Of a DNA stretch of 64,000 bases, positions 1 through 11,610 are shown in pieces. The position numbers and the translations under genes were made by a program. The DNA is from Acanthaster planci. Lineage: Eukaryota; Echinodermata; Asteroidea; Valvatida; Acanthasteridae. The stretch is from assembly GCF_001949145.1 (NCBI RefSeq), contig NW_019091392.1, positions 1,230,980-1,294,979 on the forward strand, given 5' to 3'. Within the stretch, counting starts at the first letter, position 1, and each line of letters opens with the position of its first letter. The notes under the pieces are model-generated. The model worked only from the letters and a program-made list of their open reading frames with translations, searched no databases and was not told the origin of the DNA.

Positions 1-2377
1 GACTCGGTCTTCCTGGATAATTTTTCCTGATCTAAGGACTGTCTTCAATTAAAGGCTGTTAAAGTCACAATTTGCAAAACAAAAACATGCATGTTATTAT
101 AAGATTAGGTTTTTGCATTAAGGCAAAATTTCTCTGTTTTAAACAGCGCCGAACAAGAACCACCAGTTTATTTAAATTTCAAACCACCGTTGTATTTAGC
201 AAATTCCTTTTTATAGTAAGTAATATCGCTAAAGAATCTTTTACAATGGCAAAATGTGAGCAAATTCTTTAAAACTCAACCTCTTTTTGTTTGGTACGCA
301 CGCATCCTTCGCAATTTAGGTTCATTAAATCTCATAAGTTTTGTCGTTACCACGTAGGCTACTTCAGTCACACACCGGTTTCCCCAAATATTCCTGTACT
401 ACCTTGAGTTCATGTTCGTCCATATTAAGTGACAATTGCCATTTGGACAAAAAATATGCGCCAAGCAGGCAGCAGTGCATCAAATTGATCAATGAAACAC
501 TGAACAATGACATCGTTGAACGTTGTTTAATTCCGGATGTGCGATTCGACAGCTATCCCGGTACTGGCAACAGTGTCGAGCCAATGATTAATTAAACTCA
601 ACCAGAAAAAAAACGAAACACAAAGCCAAGGCAATGGTTAGCTTGAGTATACTTTTCTTCTGGAAACAGGAACCACACAATAGAAACAACTGCGAAAGTT
701 ACACAAAGTTCAAAGAGCGAAAAAGCATAATAGCGGCATGCGTGAGCCTTCAGGAATGTAAACATCACAACTACATCAAAAACATCTGTTGGGAGGTCCC
801 ACTGCTCAAATGTGGAGGGGGAAACTGAAAATGTAAAAAAAAATTGCCACAAATTAGCTGGTTCGTGAATTTTTTTGTTGTTGTTGACTTTCGACTAGCT
901 CCTACCCTTAGCTTTTCGCCGACTAGCCAAATAATTAGCCCAGTTTCGTTTGGATTCGACAAAATGTTGCTGGTAGAGTCGGAGAGTGCCATGGGTGAAT
1001 TTATTGTAGGCAGGGGAAAATGTTCGTTTTCACCGTTGTGCCTATAAACGAAAGGCAAAAGAGAGTTTGAACAACGCCTGAGGACAATCAACTGAGTGAA
1101 CCGAGCGTTGATGAGTAAAGACAGTTTCATGCAAATTATGCCAAGTGGATCGCAAGTCAATCAGACAAATTAATGAAGTGAAGCCAGCGATGTGGAATAC
1201 AGGTTGGTTCAACCACAGGTCTCTACAGCTTGTACGTATTTTATAGCATGACAAAACTCGGAACCTTATGAAGCACGTCACCTTTCATTAATTTATCGAG
1301 ACTTTTGTTTATTTCAACTTAAAAACTCGAAGTTAGTGTCTGCTTTTCAACTCTAACAAAGGAATCCGTGCCTTGGGAAAGTGTTTATTGACTTTATTTC
1401 AGCCACGCACCATTGTGTCAAAAAATAGCATTTTAGGATAACAAAATACATTATTGATTCTATTTTATTCAAAACAGGAAAACAATTACGATCCATCATG
1501 TCAAGCAAAAGAAAAAATGAACATACGGTAAAGGAAAGGAAATGTTGACCTGGCAGAAGGGATGGGGAAATGGGAAAGGCTCACCAAACTTTAAAAAACC
1601 ATGAACTACACAAATGAAGGAGGCCTGTAATGTAATTTCGCTGAATCAAAATCAGTACACACCCAAATGTGGATTTCACTTGTAGGGCCTAGGTTACAAA
1701 TCCATTTTTCTTTTCTTTTTAAATTAATTTCTTGCAAAATGTAGAAAAGGACTGGTAAAAAATAAGCGTGTTGCATGAGAGTCATAAGAGCAGCTAGGTA
1801 AGGAAAGGTTTTGCTTTTCACGCTGAGATTTCGTGATTGATCGGGGAATGTTGTGTACTTATTTTGCCTGTTTTGTTTTCAATTCCTGATGGTTTGTTTT
1901 TCTTCTCAATTTCAGAAAAATCTGTCCACCAATCGCCATGTCGAGTGTATGTGTCAATAGAAAACTTCTGCACGAACGTACATAATCGATTTGTCAAGGG
2001 ATTGAGCCAGAATGGGTCCCCCCCCAAAAAAATCATTTTCATGATGAATGTTGGGTTTTACCATTATACATACACCAGACTGTGACTTTGGACCTCTCCA
2101 GTGATCGGTCATGCCAGCAACTGCTGGGGGTATCAACAGCCTCGCGGCGGCATCCACCCGCCGTCCCGCCATCGCTCGCTTCTGCCCATCGGCGATGCAA
2201 GGCACGACGGTGCGGCACGTTCTTTTTTTGTGTGTAAGGGGGACAAAACCATGGTCTCCCATTAGGAGAAGGTGTCACGCGTATTTAAACCTCGATGAGA
2301 TTAGTTTGGGGTTGTTTGATGTAATTATCACGCAACATTAGGCAGTAAAAACACGAGCTGGAAATGGTTGCTTCGAC
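1..2377. other. No gene recognised (presumed intergenic)
   Basis: AT-rich DNA with short chance frames. A GC-richer patch with many CpGs occurs at about 2105-2220 (CCTCGCGGCGGCATCCACCC), without splice signals or a recognisable peptide. Confidence 0.5.
341..595 (+). other. Open frame of uncertain meaning
   Basis: A plus-strand frame without ATG gives, near its end, KYAPSRQQCIKLINETL, then NNDIVERCLIPDVRF and SYPGTGNSVEPMIN before TAA. The last 50 residues have a protein-like mixture, but no exon boundary or known motif was found. It is listed so that it is not lost; chance is quite possible. Confidence 0.12.
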
Positions 2378-2671
2378 ATGCCCCGTGGATGGTTTTGTTA
2401 TGGTGTGATGATACACGGCAGCCAAAGACATTTTGTTATGTTTGTGGACCCGACATATTACCGGGCTATTCCACTGCCCGTCCATGATTACAATTCGCTA
2501 GAGAGCACAGTCAAGGATCGCTGTCTTTTAGTTGGCGACGATGAATCTACCAATTCACGTTTATCTCGAGTTTCGGGCGAATTTAGAGAAAGCTGGTTGA
2601 ATCTCGCGGGTTGTTTGCCGTGGAGATTTGCCCGTGCCGTGAGAGACATGGTTGGTAGAGAAGAGCCATAA
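2378..2671 (+). CDS. Unrecognised 97-codon ORF, possible small gene or exon
   Basis: An ATG-initiated frame runs 97 codons to TAA, beginning MPRGWFCYGVMIHGSQ and ending RAVRDMVGREEP. Its composition is balanced, with charged and hydrophobic residues mixed as in a folded protein, and it has no low-complexity stretch. There is no signal peptide, membrane segment or motif I recognise. No splice sites, promoter or poly(A) signal stand out around it. Some open frames of this length are expected by chance in 64 kb, so this is only a candidate. Confidence 0.2.
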   Translation: MPRGWFCYGVMIHGSQRHFVMFVDPTYYRAIPLPVHDYNSLESTVKDRCLLVGDDESTNSRLSRVSGEFRESWLNLAGCLPWRFARAVRDMVGREEP

Positions 2672-5594
2672 CCAAACATGAATGAAATCAACTGGTCGTC
2701 GCTCTCCACCAATTTCTACTATGGCCTGGAAATTACTTTTGAAGTAATTTACGCTTGCCTCATTCAACTTATGGCAAAGTGCTTAGAGACTTGAGAGAGA
2801 GGAACATTTCTTTTCGTTTCAGTTGGAACTATTTCTGTTCATGTAGGTCTAGCCTACTCATGTTGTAATTAGCTTCAGTTTCCATGCACTTTCATAATCA
2901 AGTAAAGTAATGATCCTTAATATTATCTACCACGTATTAAACACCGTCGTCATTTTACAGAATTTATGCAAAGTGAACTCTTACGATCGGTGGCTCATGA
3001 GAAGGCATTGTTAATGAAATCTCTGGGAAATGTACTTCATTTAATCCAACCATTTTCAAAGGGATGTCACAGTAAAAAGACGTTAAAATTGCAAACTGGC
3101 ACGAAAAAAATCGAATGGATCCTTTTTTCCCCCGCATAATTCGAGCATGCACCTTCTGTAGACACTGACTTTTCTAATTCACATTGTCACTCAGGTCCAT
3201 TGCCTTTGCCCATGCTTTAACTTCAGGCATAATTATAATCACTTTCGTGTGATTGCTGATGATTGTGAGGGATCGGCGCTTGGGACATTCGCTTTCCAAT
3301 CGCACTTTATCATTATTGAAAAAACAAAACAAAAATATTTTCCCCAAACAAATGATTTACACAGAGGGCCAATACGTTTCCCCCATTTTTATTTTAAAAA
3401 TATTTGTTTGGACAAAAACACTTCATGCTTTGCTCGAGTCTTTTGAAACACAGCAGAAGTGGCTTTGGCAAACTCCCAAAACTAGATCAGGAACAAAAAT
3501 AAAACTGCACACCCCGGGCGAGATAGCCGGCATGCCACACGCCGGTGTTGCCATCCAGGCAACGGGCTACGGGAGGTGCTCCCCTGGTGCAGCTCGGCTC
3601 GTAAGGACAGTAGCACCGCGGAGGCATGGCACACAAAGGGCCCCTTCGTCATTATCAGGTCATTAATTGCCGATTTCTTTGTCCGGAATCACTTGCAATG
3701 GGCGGTCCGTGCGACAGGGGATCAACAAATGAATTTCAAGTACCAAAAATTTTGACACGTGTTGTTCCATTTTGGCACCACGGCATGAAAAAGAAATAAG
3801 CGATAGATGAAAAAAAATACTGTGTTGCATGAAATCTCTGATACCTCTGCAGGCTTTGAGCCCTGTTGAGAACGTTTGCAAATACGCCAATGGTTTTAAG
3901 AACGACAACTGTTGATGTTCACTGTTCAGTCTTAAACCGCCCCAACGAGCTTTCGGAACGGGGCAGGATTATTAATGATACGGTGTGCATTTGTTGCAAG
4001 TTGTGCCAAAAAAAAACCCCGAAAAGTGATGAGATGCAGACGTACAAGGCAATATTCAGTCAGGATCCGAGGTGCGTTAATTAACCAAAAAAGGAGTCAA
4101 GGTCCGATTATGTTTCGTGCCTTTCTTTACCACGTGGTTCTAATTATCTATTCAGTATCTCCGTTTCCACAATCAGAAAAATCATTACTAAATAACAATA
4201 TGAATTGGCTTGGATTCCTCATAACAAATCTCAGACTTACGTTTTTCTTTATACTAAGTTTTATTTATATAGGGGTACATTCCAGATTCAAATGCCTTCC
4301 TTTTCTGGGTTAAGACAGTTTTACAAAATCAATATCATATGGAATATAAGATTGCTATCAAAATCAAACCCTTAGTCTTCATCATAAAAAATGGAAATGT
4401 CAATTCTAAATCTGTAAACCCCATGCAATCATTTCAAATGGACATGTACAGTGACCGTCTTTCTACATCTCTTCACGGCTCCCACTTTTTTTCCGAAGAT
4501 TTTTTAATACTTTCCATTTATCTCCTGTTTTCTCAATCTCCTTTATTGTGTATAATTTGTGCCTTTTCTTTCTAATGTATGTTTTGCTTTCTTATGATCA
4601 ATAAAACATAGAAAGAGAAAAAATGAATTGGCTCTGAGCCCTTGTTCATGAATATGCATTCGTTTCTTTATTTCAGTGTTATTGTTTTCAAACGCCACCA
4701 AACTGAATGTCACGTCGGCCCGCGCCGCGTCGACGAATTAATCATTACAAGTGGGAAAGCGTGAAACGAGGAGTCGTTTTTGTAATAATTTGAAATGGAG
4801 TGTTTCTATTCACCTGCTTAGAAAGAGTGCCGATTACACAATGTGCAAGGAGCCTTGCCAAGGACTGATTTGGATTTTGTTCATGCTGTTTGAGTTTTTG
4901 TTTTGCTCTTGATTTTTCGTGCTCAGTGCCAAGAATAAGAAAAGACAACTCGTGGGAATGTCTCCTGTTGTGGCTGGGAAATGTTAGCCTGGCCTCGGCT
5001 GTCACGCTTTGGTGTTATGTTAATATTTTCCAGGCACGATGGGGGCAAATGTCAAGTAACGGCACGAGCGGCCTCATGTTACTCGAGCACTCGACAATGA
5101 GGGGGAATATTAAAACGGCATTTAGCACGGGGGGAACTCGAGGGGGACAGCGTGCGGAGAGTTTACTACCAACCCATGGCGGTGCGCCGAGCTGCCGACT
5201 ACCAACCACTTGCACTCGACGGCGCAAGTTGGTTGTAGCAATTGCAGCTGTTTCAGCCGAGTTTGTTTCACATCAGTGTGTTTTTTCTTCTTTTAATCTA
5301 TATGAAGAGGAAATACGTTTGGATATACTCACGATTAGTTACCCAGGAACTGTTGAAACTGTCCAAGAACAGAAGTGTATTGCTGTCAAAACGCGCGTTT
5401 ATCGTTTCAGAATAATGTCCACGTTGATATTCTTTTGAATCTGGGGTTATTGTTTTTCCTGTATAGAGTTGTTCAGAATCGCTTCTCACACAAACCAGGG
5501 ATGGAACGATGAAATGAACTAACGAGACAAGGATCCGAATTTTAAAAGGCGAGAAAAGTCACATAAGGTGAGGGCTCAGCGATAACAATCTCAG
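2672..5594. other. No gene recognised
   Basis: Mixed AT-rich DNA. A CpG-rich patch at 3510-3660 contains GTTGCCATCCAGGCAAC, an inverted GTTGCC/GGCAAC with a 5-base spacer (too wide for a standard RFX X-box). A plus-strand AATAAA at about 4600 follows AT-rich sequence without a credible coding frame. CGGCCCGCGCCGCGTCGACG at 4717-4736 is a short CpG burst. Confidence 0.5.
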
Positions 5595-5875
5595 GTTGCG
5601 CCGCGAGAGCGTGTGCGAACTACGGGTCCGTTGTCAATACCGTCCAGCAGGTTATTGAGACGGTGATCGCGGCGTTAGTCGACCGCAGGGGGAGAGCGAG
5701 CGGCGACACCGTACTCACTGGGAGAGCAAGGCTCTCCAGCCTGGGCGGGGGGGGGAGGGATGGCCACAGCTGTGGGTCTGCTGGCGAAGATTGCCCCTTC
5801 CTTCTACCAGAACTGCGTTTGGCAGCTGTCGGCTTTCCTTCGACTATTGAGAACTCAAGTGTCATAGAACAATAG
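5595..5875 (+). CDS. Candidate 3'-terminal exon, plus strand, unrecognised product
   Basis: An acceptor-like AACAATCTCAG ends at 5594. The following frame (entered with two bases, then TGC at 5597) is open for 92 residues to TAG at 5873-5875. The early part, reading NYGSVVNTVQQVIETVIAAL then VDRRGRASGD, looks like an amphipathic helical protein; the latter half is Gly/Ser-rich. A consensus AATAAA lies only 40 bases after the stop. CpG is frequent throughout. The acceptor's pyrimidine tract is weak, no upstream exon was found, and I recognise no family. A conserved non-coding element is an alternative. Confidence 0.28.
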
Positions 5876-5914
5876 TCTATTTAAGATGGGGCCTGTGAGT
5901 CCCGTCTGTTTGGT

Positions 5915-5920
5915 AATAAA
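5915..5920 (+). terminator. AATAAA poly(A) signal after candidate exon 5595-5875
   Basis: Canonical hexamer on the plus strand, 40 bases beyond the TAG at 5873-5875. It is meaningful only if that exon is real. Confidence 0.3.
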
Positions 5921-8900
5921 TGACACAATGTAACATAAACACACATTGAACTCCCCTGTGCCAACAGCACTTTAACTGGCTTTATTCAAGTGTTAGGCCT
6001 CAACAGACTTGACCGGATTGAGCTGCATACTTTTTTGGCGGGGCGGGGGAACTAATGACTGGAGAAAAACACAAGGCTTTCTATCGGACTGTTGTAAAAG
6101 AGAATTGATTGAAATGTCAATGAATGGAATTCTCAAGATGACTAATTAAACGGAAATATTTCACTTTTAAAAACAGTGCGCTACGTACAGCTACCGTACC
6201 GCATTTCTGATGTCAACAGCGCAAAGATCCCAAGCTCACAAAGTCTCACTTTTCCTCCTTTGTAGTTTAAAACCGTTACTTTAATTTCTAGATTCGGGGC
6301 GAATTAACTGCTCGAAAAAAAAATAATAAAAGCTCCAGCCAAAAAAGGACGATTAACTTTTTCGAAGCTTTGCAGACGTTATAAGTCACCAAAAAGGGTC
6401 GAATTCAAGAGACCTATGCACGAAAGTTAGAATAACTTTGTCCTTGTACAGAGTTTCCTCAAAATGATTGTATTCCTCAAGTCTATTATTAGAATATCCT
6501 ATTAGAATGTAACTAGAGAAGAGACGCCATAACACGTTCCAGTGGATCGATTTTCCACCCGAGTAATATTTTCTACTCAATCTATGACAGGAAAGTATTG
6601 TTCACCATAAACCATCCAATCTGTGGTTTACCTTTTTGAAATAATTTCCACGCTGTTTTTTTACCCGTATTTCTCCGAATGTTAAATCGTAAATCAATCA
6701 TGCCCTCATCCAAACGCCAAGGCGTGTGTGATAAAATTGCTGCTCCACGATATTGGCACACGCAACACTTTTCTGTTGCTCTCACTATGAGGTGAGAAAC
6801 AAACATAATTAGGTCCTCAAAAGAGTACGTATCACTCAAGAGACGAATAAAATAACAGACGCATTTTTGTTTTGTTTCTGGTCGAGCTGTACATTGGTCA
6901 CGTGCATTTCAATGTTTGTTCCTTCGCGTCGTCAGTGTAGTTTTTGTTTTGTTTTCATTACTTGTGAGTATATTAAATGTCTATCCCAATATACATTACC
7001 GTACTTCGAAAGCTTTCTGGTTAATGATTGAGGAAAACAAAACTGTCGGTTGGCAAAAAGCAGTAATTTCAAAACCTCGTTGATAGAAAGTGTGAATGTG
7101 GGCCATATGAAAGGCAATGCATGGAATCAGTGTCTGAAAATCGCTTATTTCAGTAGCCTCATTTTTTTCTAATTGGAGGTTTTTAAAACAAAAATCAATC
7201 TAAATCCTATAATAGGGTACACCCCCAGAAGTTGTGGAATGTAAAAAAAATGTTGCAAAGTGTCTCGAGAAATAAAATACGTCAAAGCGTCACATTCAAA
7301 ATTACAAAAGGGGGATCGATCGCCATTTTTTTCAATATGATTTTAACTTTGGATTTATTTTCCCTACTTCATGATGACTGTGCTAAAAACTACGTGGCTT
7401 CAAGAGAGGGGCGCTCCCTCAAGAGTTGATAGCCCAAAGGACCCCCATACAAAAGGCCGAGGTGGGACAGTTCTGGAGCGGTGACAATGGCAAGGTGTTA
7501 CTGGAGTGCCTTCACTTTAACGGTCCACTGGACCGCCACAATACCGGGAAATTACTGGCAATTAGCCGCGGGTAGAACGGCAGCTCTTCCCATTGGAATT
7601 CACTCCTTGTGTGGACATTTCCATCAGAAACAGTTTGATTCTTTGTCTGTGCGGCCCTGTAGAGTTTGGTTCGCTCAACTGTACCGCAAAGCTAGTCAAC
7701 AGAAGAAAAAAAAATTGTGAGCACAGTACTTGGTCAGAGAAAGATCGAGGAGAAAAAAGAAAGGCACAGACGGTGAGAGAGCGTGACGTGTCGGCCGCTA
7801 ACGATTTTCGTCACTGCTGCGAATGATGTGGCGGATCAGGCGCGGATTAGCTGGTTAATTCACACCCGCTGTCAAATACCCGATAAGAATCGATAAATGA
7901 TGTCACGGCTTCCTTGTGTGATGAAAATATTCTCTCGCCAATAACCAGACTGACGGCAACTATATCAAATAACTGGGTGGAGTGGGCTATGTGAATTTTG
8001 TCAGTCACAAATTTGCACATTTTTTTCTATATAACAAACCGCTTTGGGTCAAAGAAATTAGTAGGCCTTTGGTGTAGTGAAATTGACTCGCGGACGTGGT
8101 TTCCAAACCTAGCAGATAACGCCATAAGATGTAAGACCGTCCGTTCTGCCAATTGTCCTTTTCAAAGGGCGCAGCTTGTGACCGCCAATCTCCTTTCACG
8201 AAATTTTGTGAAAGAAACGCAGACGTCGCAAAGCATTATGGGATGCTAACTATACCTTAAGGAATGCACATACGTTCCGTGCGTACGTGTTCTGCGCTAG
8301 CGTAAGTGCTGACCTGGGGTTTGACTGGTACTCTGCCGCAACATCCCCCAGACGTCTTTTAACTTCAGTACTCAGTAGTCTGACATGTTTAAAATCAAGT
8401 ATGTCTGGAACGCATTACCACTAATGCCCGCCTATTTTTTTAAACGAAGCGTACAGTTTGAGAAGTGGCAAGCTAGGCTCCTGTACACGTTAAAAACACC
8501 ATGTCGCATGTGGGAAAACTATAGGAAAGAAGGCAATGGGCGATAATCCAAAAGTCAACGAAAATTCCAGCTATTTCCAGCCGGGCAAAATTCTACCCAG
8601 ATTTGTCACAGAGACATTCGCGGATACAATTTCGTCAGAATCTTTTCGCCTGGATCCAGACCCTGGGTTTTACGGCAAACAAAATACTCAATTATTCACC
8701 TCTGAGAAACTACGTAACCAATGACCTCAGAAAGGATGATGCACACTCACTGTGCACATGTCCCCCCAAAAACCCTGCCCGACACCTGTACCCGCACACC
8801 CTCCCGTCAGTCACACACATTCTGTGACCACGAGCGTAATTTGAAACAGTGACTGAAAATTCTGAACTCGTCAGGTGACTGCAAATAAGTGCGACCATTC

Positions 8901-9120
8901 TAAACATTTGACCAACTCTGGTTATTTTCGTGGCCGTGGTCTTGTCAACCAGTAGTGGTTAAAAACTGCGCTGGTGATGAAGTATGGGAAAGGTATATGA
9001 AACAAGTTTGAAAGCGTCGTCAGGCCCACTAGACGGTGGCTTGTGGGTGTCACTAAAATTAGGTCCTTTGCGAGATTCGAACTCTTAATACCCATGACGC
9101 ACTAGTGCAGAGTGAAATGG
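5921..9120. other. No gene recognised
   Basis: AT-rich DNA with A/T runs and only short frames. A CpG-containing, CNE-like patch lies at 7440-7620 (including GGCAATTAGCCGCGGG). No RNA gene or repeat array seen. Confidence 0.5.
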
Positions 9121-9144
9121 CAAAGGTATGGAATTCCATATCTG

Positions 9145-9206
9145 CCGTCGCCCGTAGTGCGTCGTCCGTCGTGCGTCGTCCGTCGCCCGTTGTGCGTCGC
9201 CCGTGG
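9145..9206. repeat. Minisatellite of the left foldback arm (CGTCGCCCGT/CGTCGTGCG units)
   Basis: Tandem degenerate 7-9 bp units built from CGTCG followed by CCCG, TCCG or TGCG. The same units occur in reverse complement at 10366-10410, so the two blocks could pair within one strand. CpG density is far above that of either flank. Confidence 0.8.
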
Positions 9207-9742
9207 TTTTTTGTCACGATTGCGCAGTGGTATTTTTAACATTGACCCTTGATCGTTTCACATGTACATGTTCTTGTTCGATCGATCCACCATGCCTGAC
9301 TCTCATTTTAGCAATAGAACTAGAAGATGTACATGACTGTATTCGTTTTTGCAGTTGCGCCGAACTCCACTTGAAAGAAAAAAATAATATCCTGACATCG
9401 GTTAAGTAACGTGTATATGAAATAATACCATTTTTGTTACATAAATAAATTAACAAAATAGACTTTTGTTAGGGTAGATTGTTTTTCTTGATAATTTAGT
9501 TACTCTACACGTAACTTTACTCGTTAACAGCCTGACTTTAGGTCTATAGCCTATGTAATATTTCTGTCTGTCCCTGCACGATATCCCACAGAACGGAATG
9601 TAAATAATAAATTATTTACAATGTTTGATTCCTTAATATTTCTCATAAGAAACGAACTGATTCAACATTATTTTGAGGGCGGGTATACCTATGATGGAAT
9701 CTGCTGTATACTCCAAATTAGACATGACTTGAGTCGCAGGTA

Positions 9743-9933
9743 NNNNNNNNNNNNNNNNNNNNNNNNNNNNNNNNNNNNNNNNNNNNNNNNNNNNNNNNNN
9801 NNNNNNNNNNNNNNNNNNNNNNNNNNNNNNNNNNNNNNNNNNNNNNNNNNNNNNNNNNNNNNNNNNNNNNNNNNNNNNNNNNNNNNNNNNNNNNNNNNNN
9901 NNNNNNNNNNNNNNNNNNNNNNNNNNNNNNNNN
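9743..9933. other. Assembly gap (191 N) inside the foldback element
   Basis: A run of N. It lies within the inverted-repeat element, where hairpin-forming repeats often break assemblies. The gap length may be an estimate. Confidence 0.99.
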
Positions 9934-10365
9934 AATTGCCCCCAACAATACATTTAATAAACAATTTGCTATCCACAGCATCCGTATTTCAAAGTGAAAT
10001 TGAGAGGACAAGATAGAATATCTGTATCGGTTGGCAGATTTCTTCCTGGAATTTGATGAAAACAAGTCGGCACATTTTTACAGTATGCAAATTAGAATAA
10101 CACTGTGGAAAAGTTGGCCTGAACATTCTCGCTGAAAATGTGTTTCCCAAAAAAACACTTAGCTGAATTCTCAGAAAGGCGACATTTTCTTGTCAAGGGG
10201 CAGGGGTAGTCTAGCATTATTGGCATCAATTATGGGACTAGTATATGCTTTGCGGGTGGGATTTGTACTTGCCTTATTGGGAAAAGACTCCTTAGAAGTG
10301 AATGGAATCATCACATTGTCATTTGTTAAACCCCGGCTTTTGCAGGTCCTATGCAACCCATTTGA

Positions 10366-10410
10366 TGGGCGACGCACGACGGGCGACGGACGACGGGCGA
10401 CGCACGACGG
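10366..10410. repeat. Minisatellite of the right foldback arm (GGGCGACG/CACGACG units)
   Basis: Units GGGCGACGCACGACG and GGGCGACGGACGACG alternate, reverse-complementary to the block at 9145-9206. A single further GCGACGGGCGACGGCAG at 10470-10486 adjoins the terminal repeat. The roughly 60 bases between (with TGGCATGTTTGGAACTGG) are not repetitive. Confidence 0.75.
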
Positions 10411-11439
10411 AAAATGGCATGTTTGGAACTGGTAAATGGCAGAATTGGGACACAACAAAAAGCAAAATGCGACGGGCGACGGCAGATATGGAATTCCATA
10501 CAAAGGCAAGTTCATGTGAAAAAAAAACCCAGAAAGGAAAGAAGACTAACTTTCCACTTCCAGTAGTTAGTAATCAGCATGTCCTTGTAGAATGGTCCCC
10601 AATTATCACGGTACAATTCCTCACCACTATTTGGGAGTCCACTATTCTTCCTTGTTGTCAAGGCAATTAGTGTGTGCACACAATTGAATACGCTGAGCAC
10701 GACAAGCAGATGTTTTCAATCCGCAGATTTAAAATCATGAATAGTTCGAACGAGAAGCAAGAATTAGGAAAAACGCTTGTTGTCTACATAGACTTTGATA
10801 CATAAAAACAGCGATTGGGTAGAAGGAATTATCAAACCCCGAACCTCGTCTGTGGATGTGAAGGGATTTAATCAAATGCCAGAATTTATGATGAGCCTTG
10901 CGGATTAGTGGCACGATGTAAACATATTCAAATTTGGTGATACAACAATTTCCCAATGGAGGAAACAATTGGAAACCTCAGCATAGTCCTTCTCTTTTCC
11001 ATGTTATAACCTGTTCTTTTCTCTGACCTATGACCCCCTCCAATATGAAGTATACTCCGGAGACCTTAACACTGCTATTTTTCGAAAAAAATCATAATGC
11101 ACAATGACGGTCACAGTAGACCTTTTGTATCGATTTACTTCGTAAACATTTTGTGGTTTCGTTTTAATTGCACACTTTTGAGCGCTTTCCTTTATCTTTT
11201 TCTCAGTTATACAAGAAATTCTCTTTATGCCAAACTGCACATCGAACGCTGTAAACACTAACTTTCCAGGCGCCAAGGCTCGATCACATCAACGGTATCA
11301 CGTATCACGGAAACTCTCTCAACCTCACAAACAGAATAATACGCCCGAGCGCTGAGCCCTTTCCATTCATAGGAGACCGCCATGGCCGGGAGAGACGGCT
11401 GTCGCACACCCGCCAACCCGCTCCGGATTCCCCGGTAAA

Positions 11440-11610
11440 TTAATAGAATAAATATGATGTTCGGAAACCGGCCGTCCGTGCTAGAGTGCGCCGAGAGCAG
11501 CAGGTAGGCTATTAGCGCGCAGGTAAAATGGCTGTCCAACCCCCGACGGTATTAATTTCTCCCCCGCCGAATTAGTCTCATCTACCCGTCCGAATTAGTC
11601 TCTTGAGCGA
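11440..11610. promoter_or_regulatory. AATTA-rich stretch with duplicated CCGAATTAGTCTC
   Basis: CCGAATTAGTCTC occurs at 11567-11579 and again at 11590-11602 (23-base spacing, about two helical turns). GTAAATTAATAGAATAAAT and GGTATTAATTTC lie just upstream. Each copy contains the homeodomain core AATTAG. Binding-site duplication at helical spacing is typical of enhancers, but conservation was not tested. Confidence 0.25.

Larger units (their letters stand above)
9127..10500. mobile_element. Foldback-type non-autonomous DNA element with GACGG minisatellite ends
   Basis: The two ends are perfect 29-bp inverted repeats: 9127-9155 starts TATGGAATTCCATATCTGCC and 10472-10500 is its reverse complement. 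Each end begins with a 14-bp self-palindrome, TATGGAATTCCATA. The hexamer CAAAGG lies directly outside both ends (9121-9126 and 10501-10506), consistent with a 6-bp target-site duplication. Inside each end is a degenerate GTCGCCCGTCGTGCG-type minisatellite (9145-9206, and in inverse orientation 10366-10410 plus 10470-10484). Repetitive inverted ends of this kind define Foldback-like elements. The interior contains assembly gap 9743-9933 and no recognisable transposase; the ORFs there are short and unremarkable. The element would move only with help from a relative elsewhere in the genome. Confidence 0.8.

Noticed and set aside
3548-3566. GTTGCCATCCAGGCAAC as an RFX X-box
   Set aside because: The half-sites are 5 bases apart, wider than the usual 0-3, so it is only noted as an inverted repeat.
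4590-4615. AATAAA with AT-rich upstream sequence as the 3' end of a gene or LINE
   Set aside because: No credible coding exon or reverse transcriptase fragment upstream; hexamers like this are frequent in AT-rich DNA.
4890-5438. 182-codon plus frame, the longest gap-free ORF on the left
   Set aside because: No family likeness, shifting composition along its length, and an overlapping equally open minus frame; consistent with chance in CpG-rich DNA.
9055-9085. Minus-strand GAGTTCGAATCTCGC resembling a tRNA B box, possible SINE
   Set aside because: No A box at the right distance and no cloverleaf or tail could be found.
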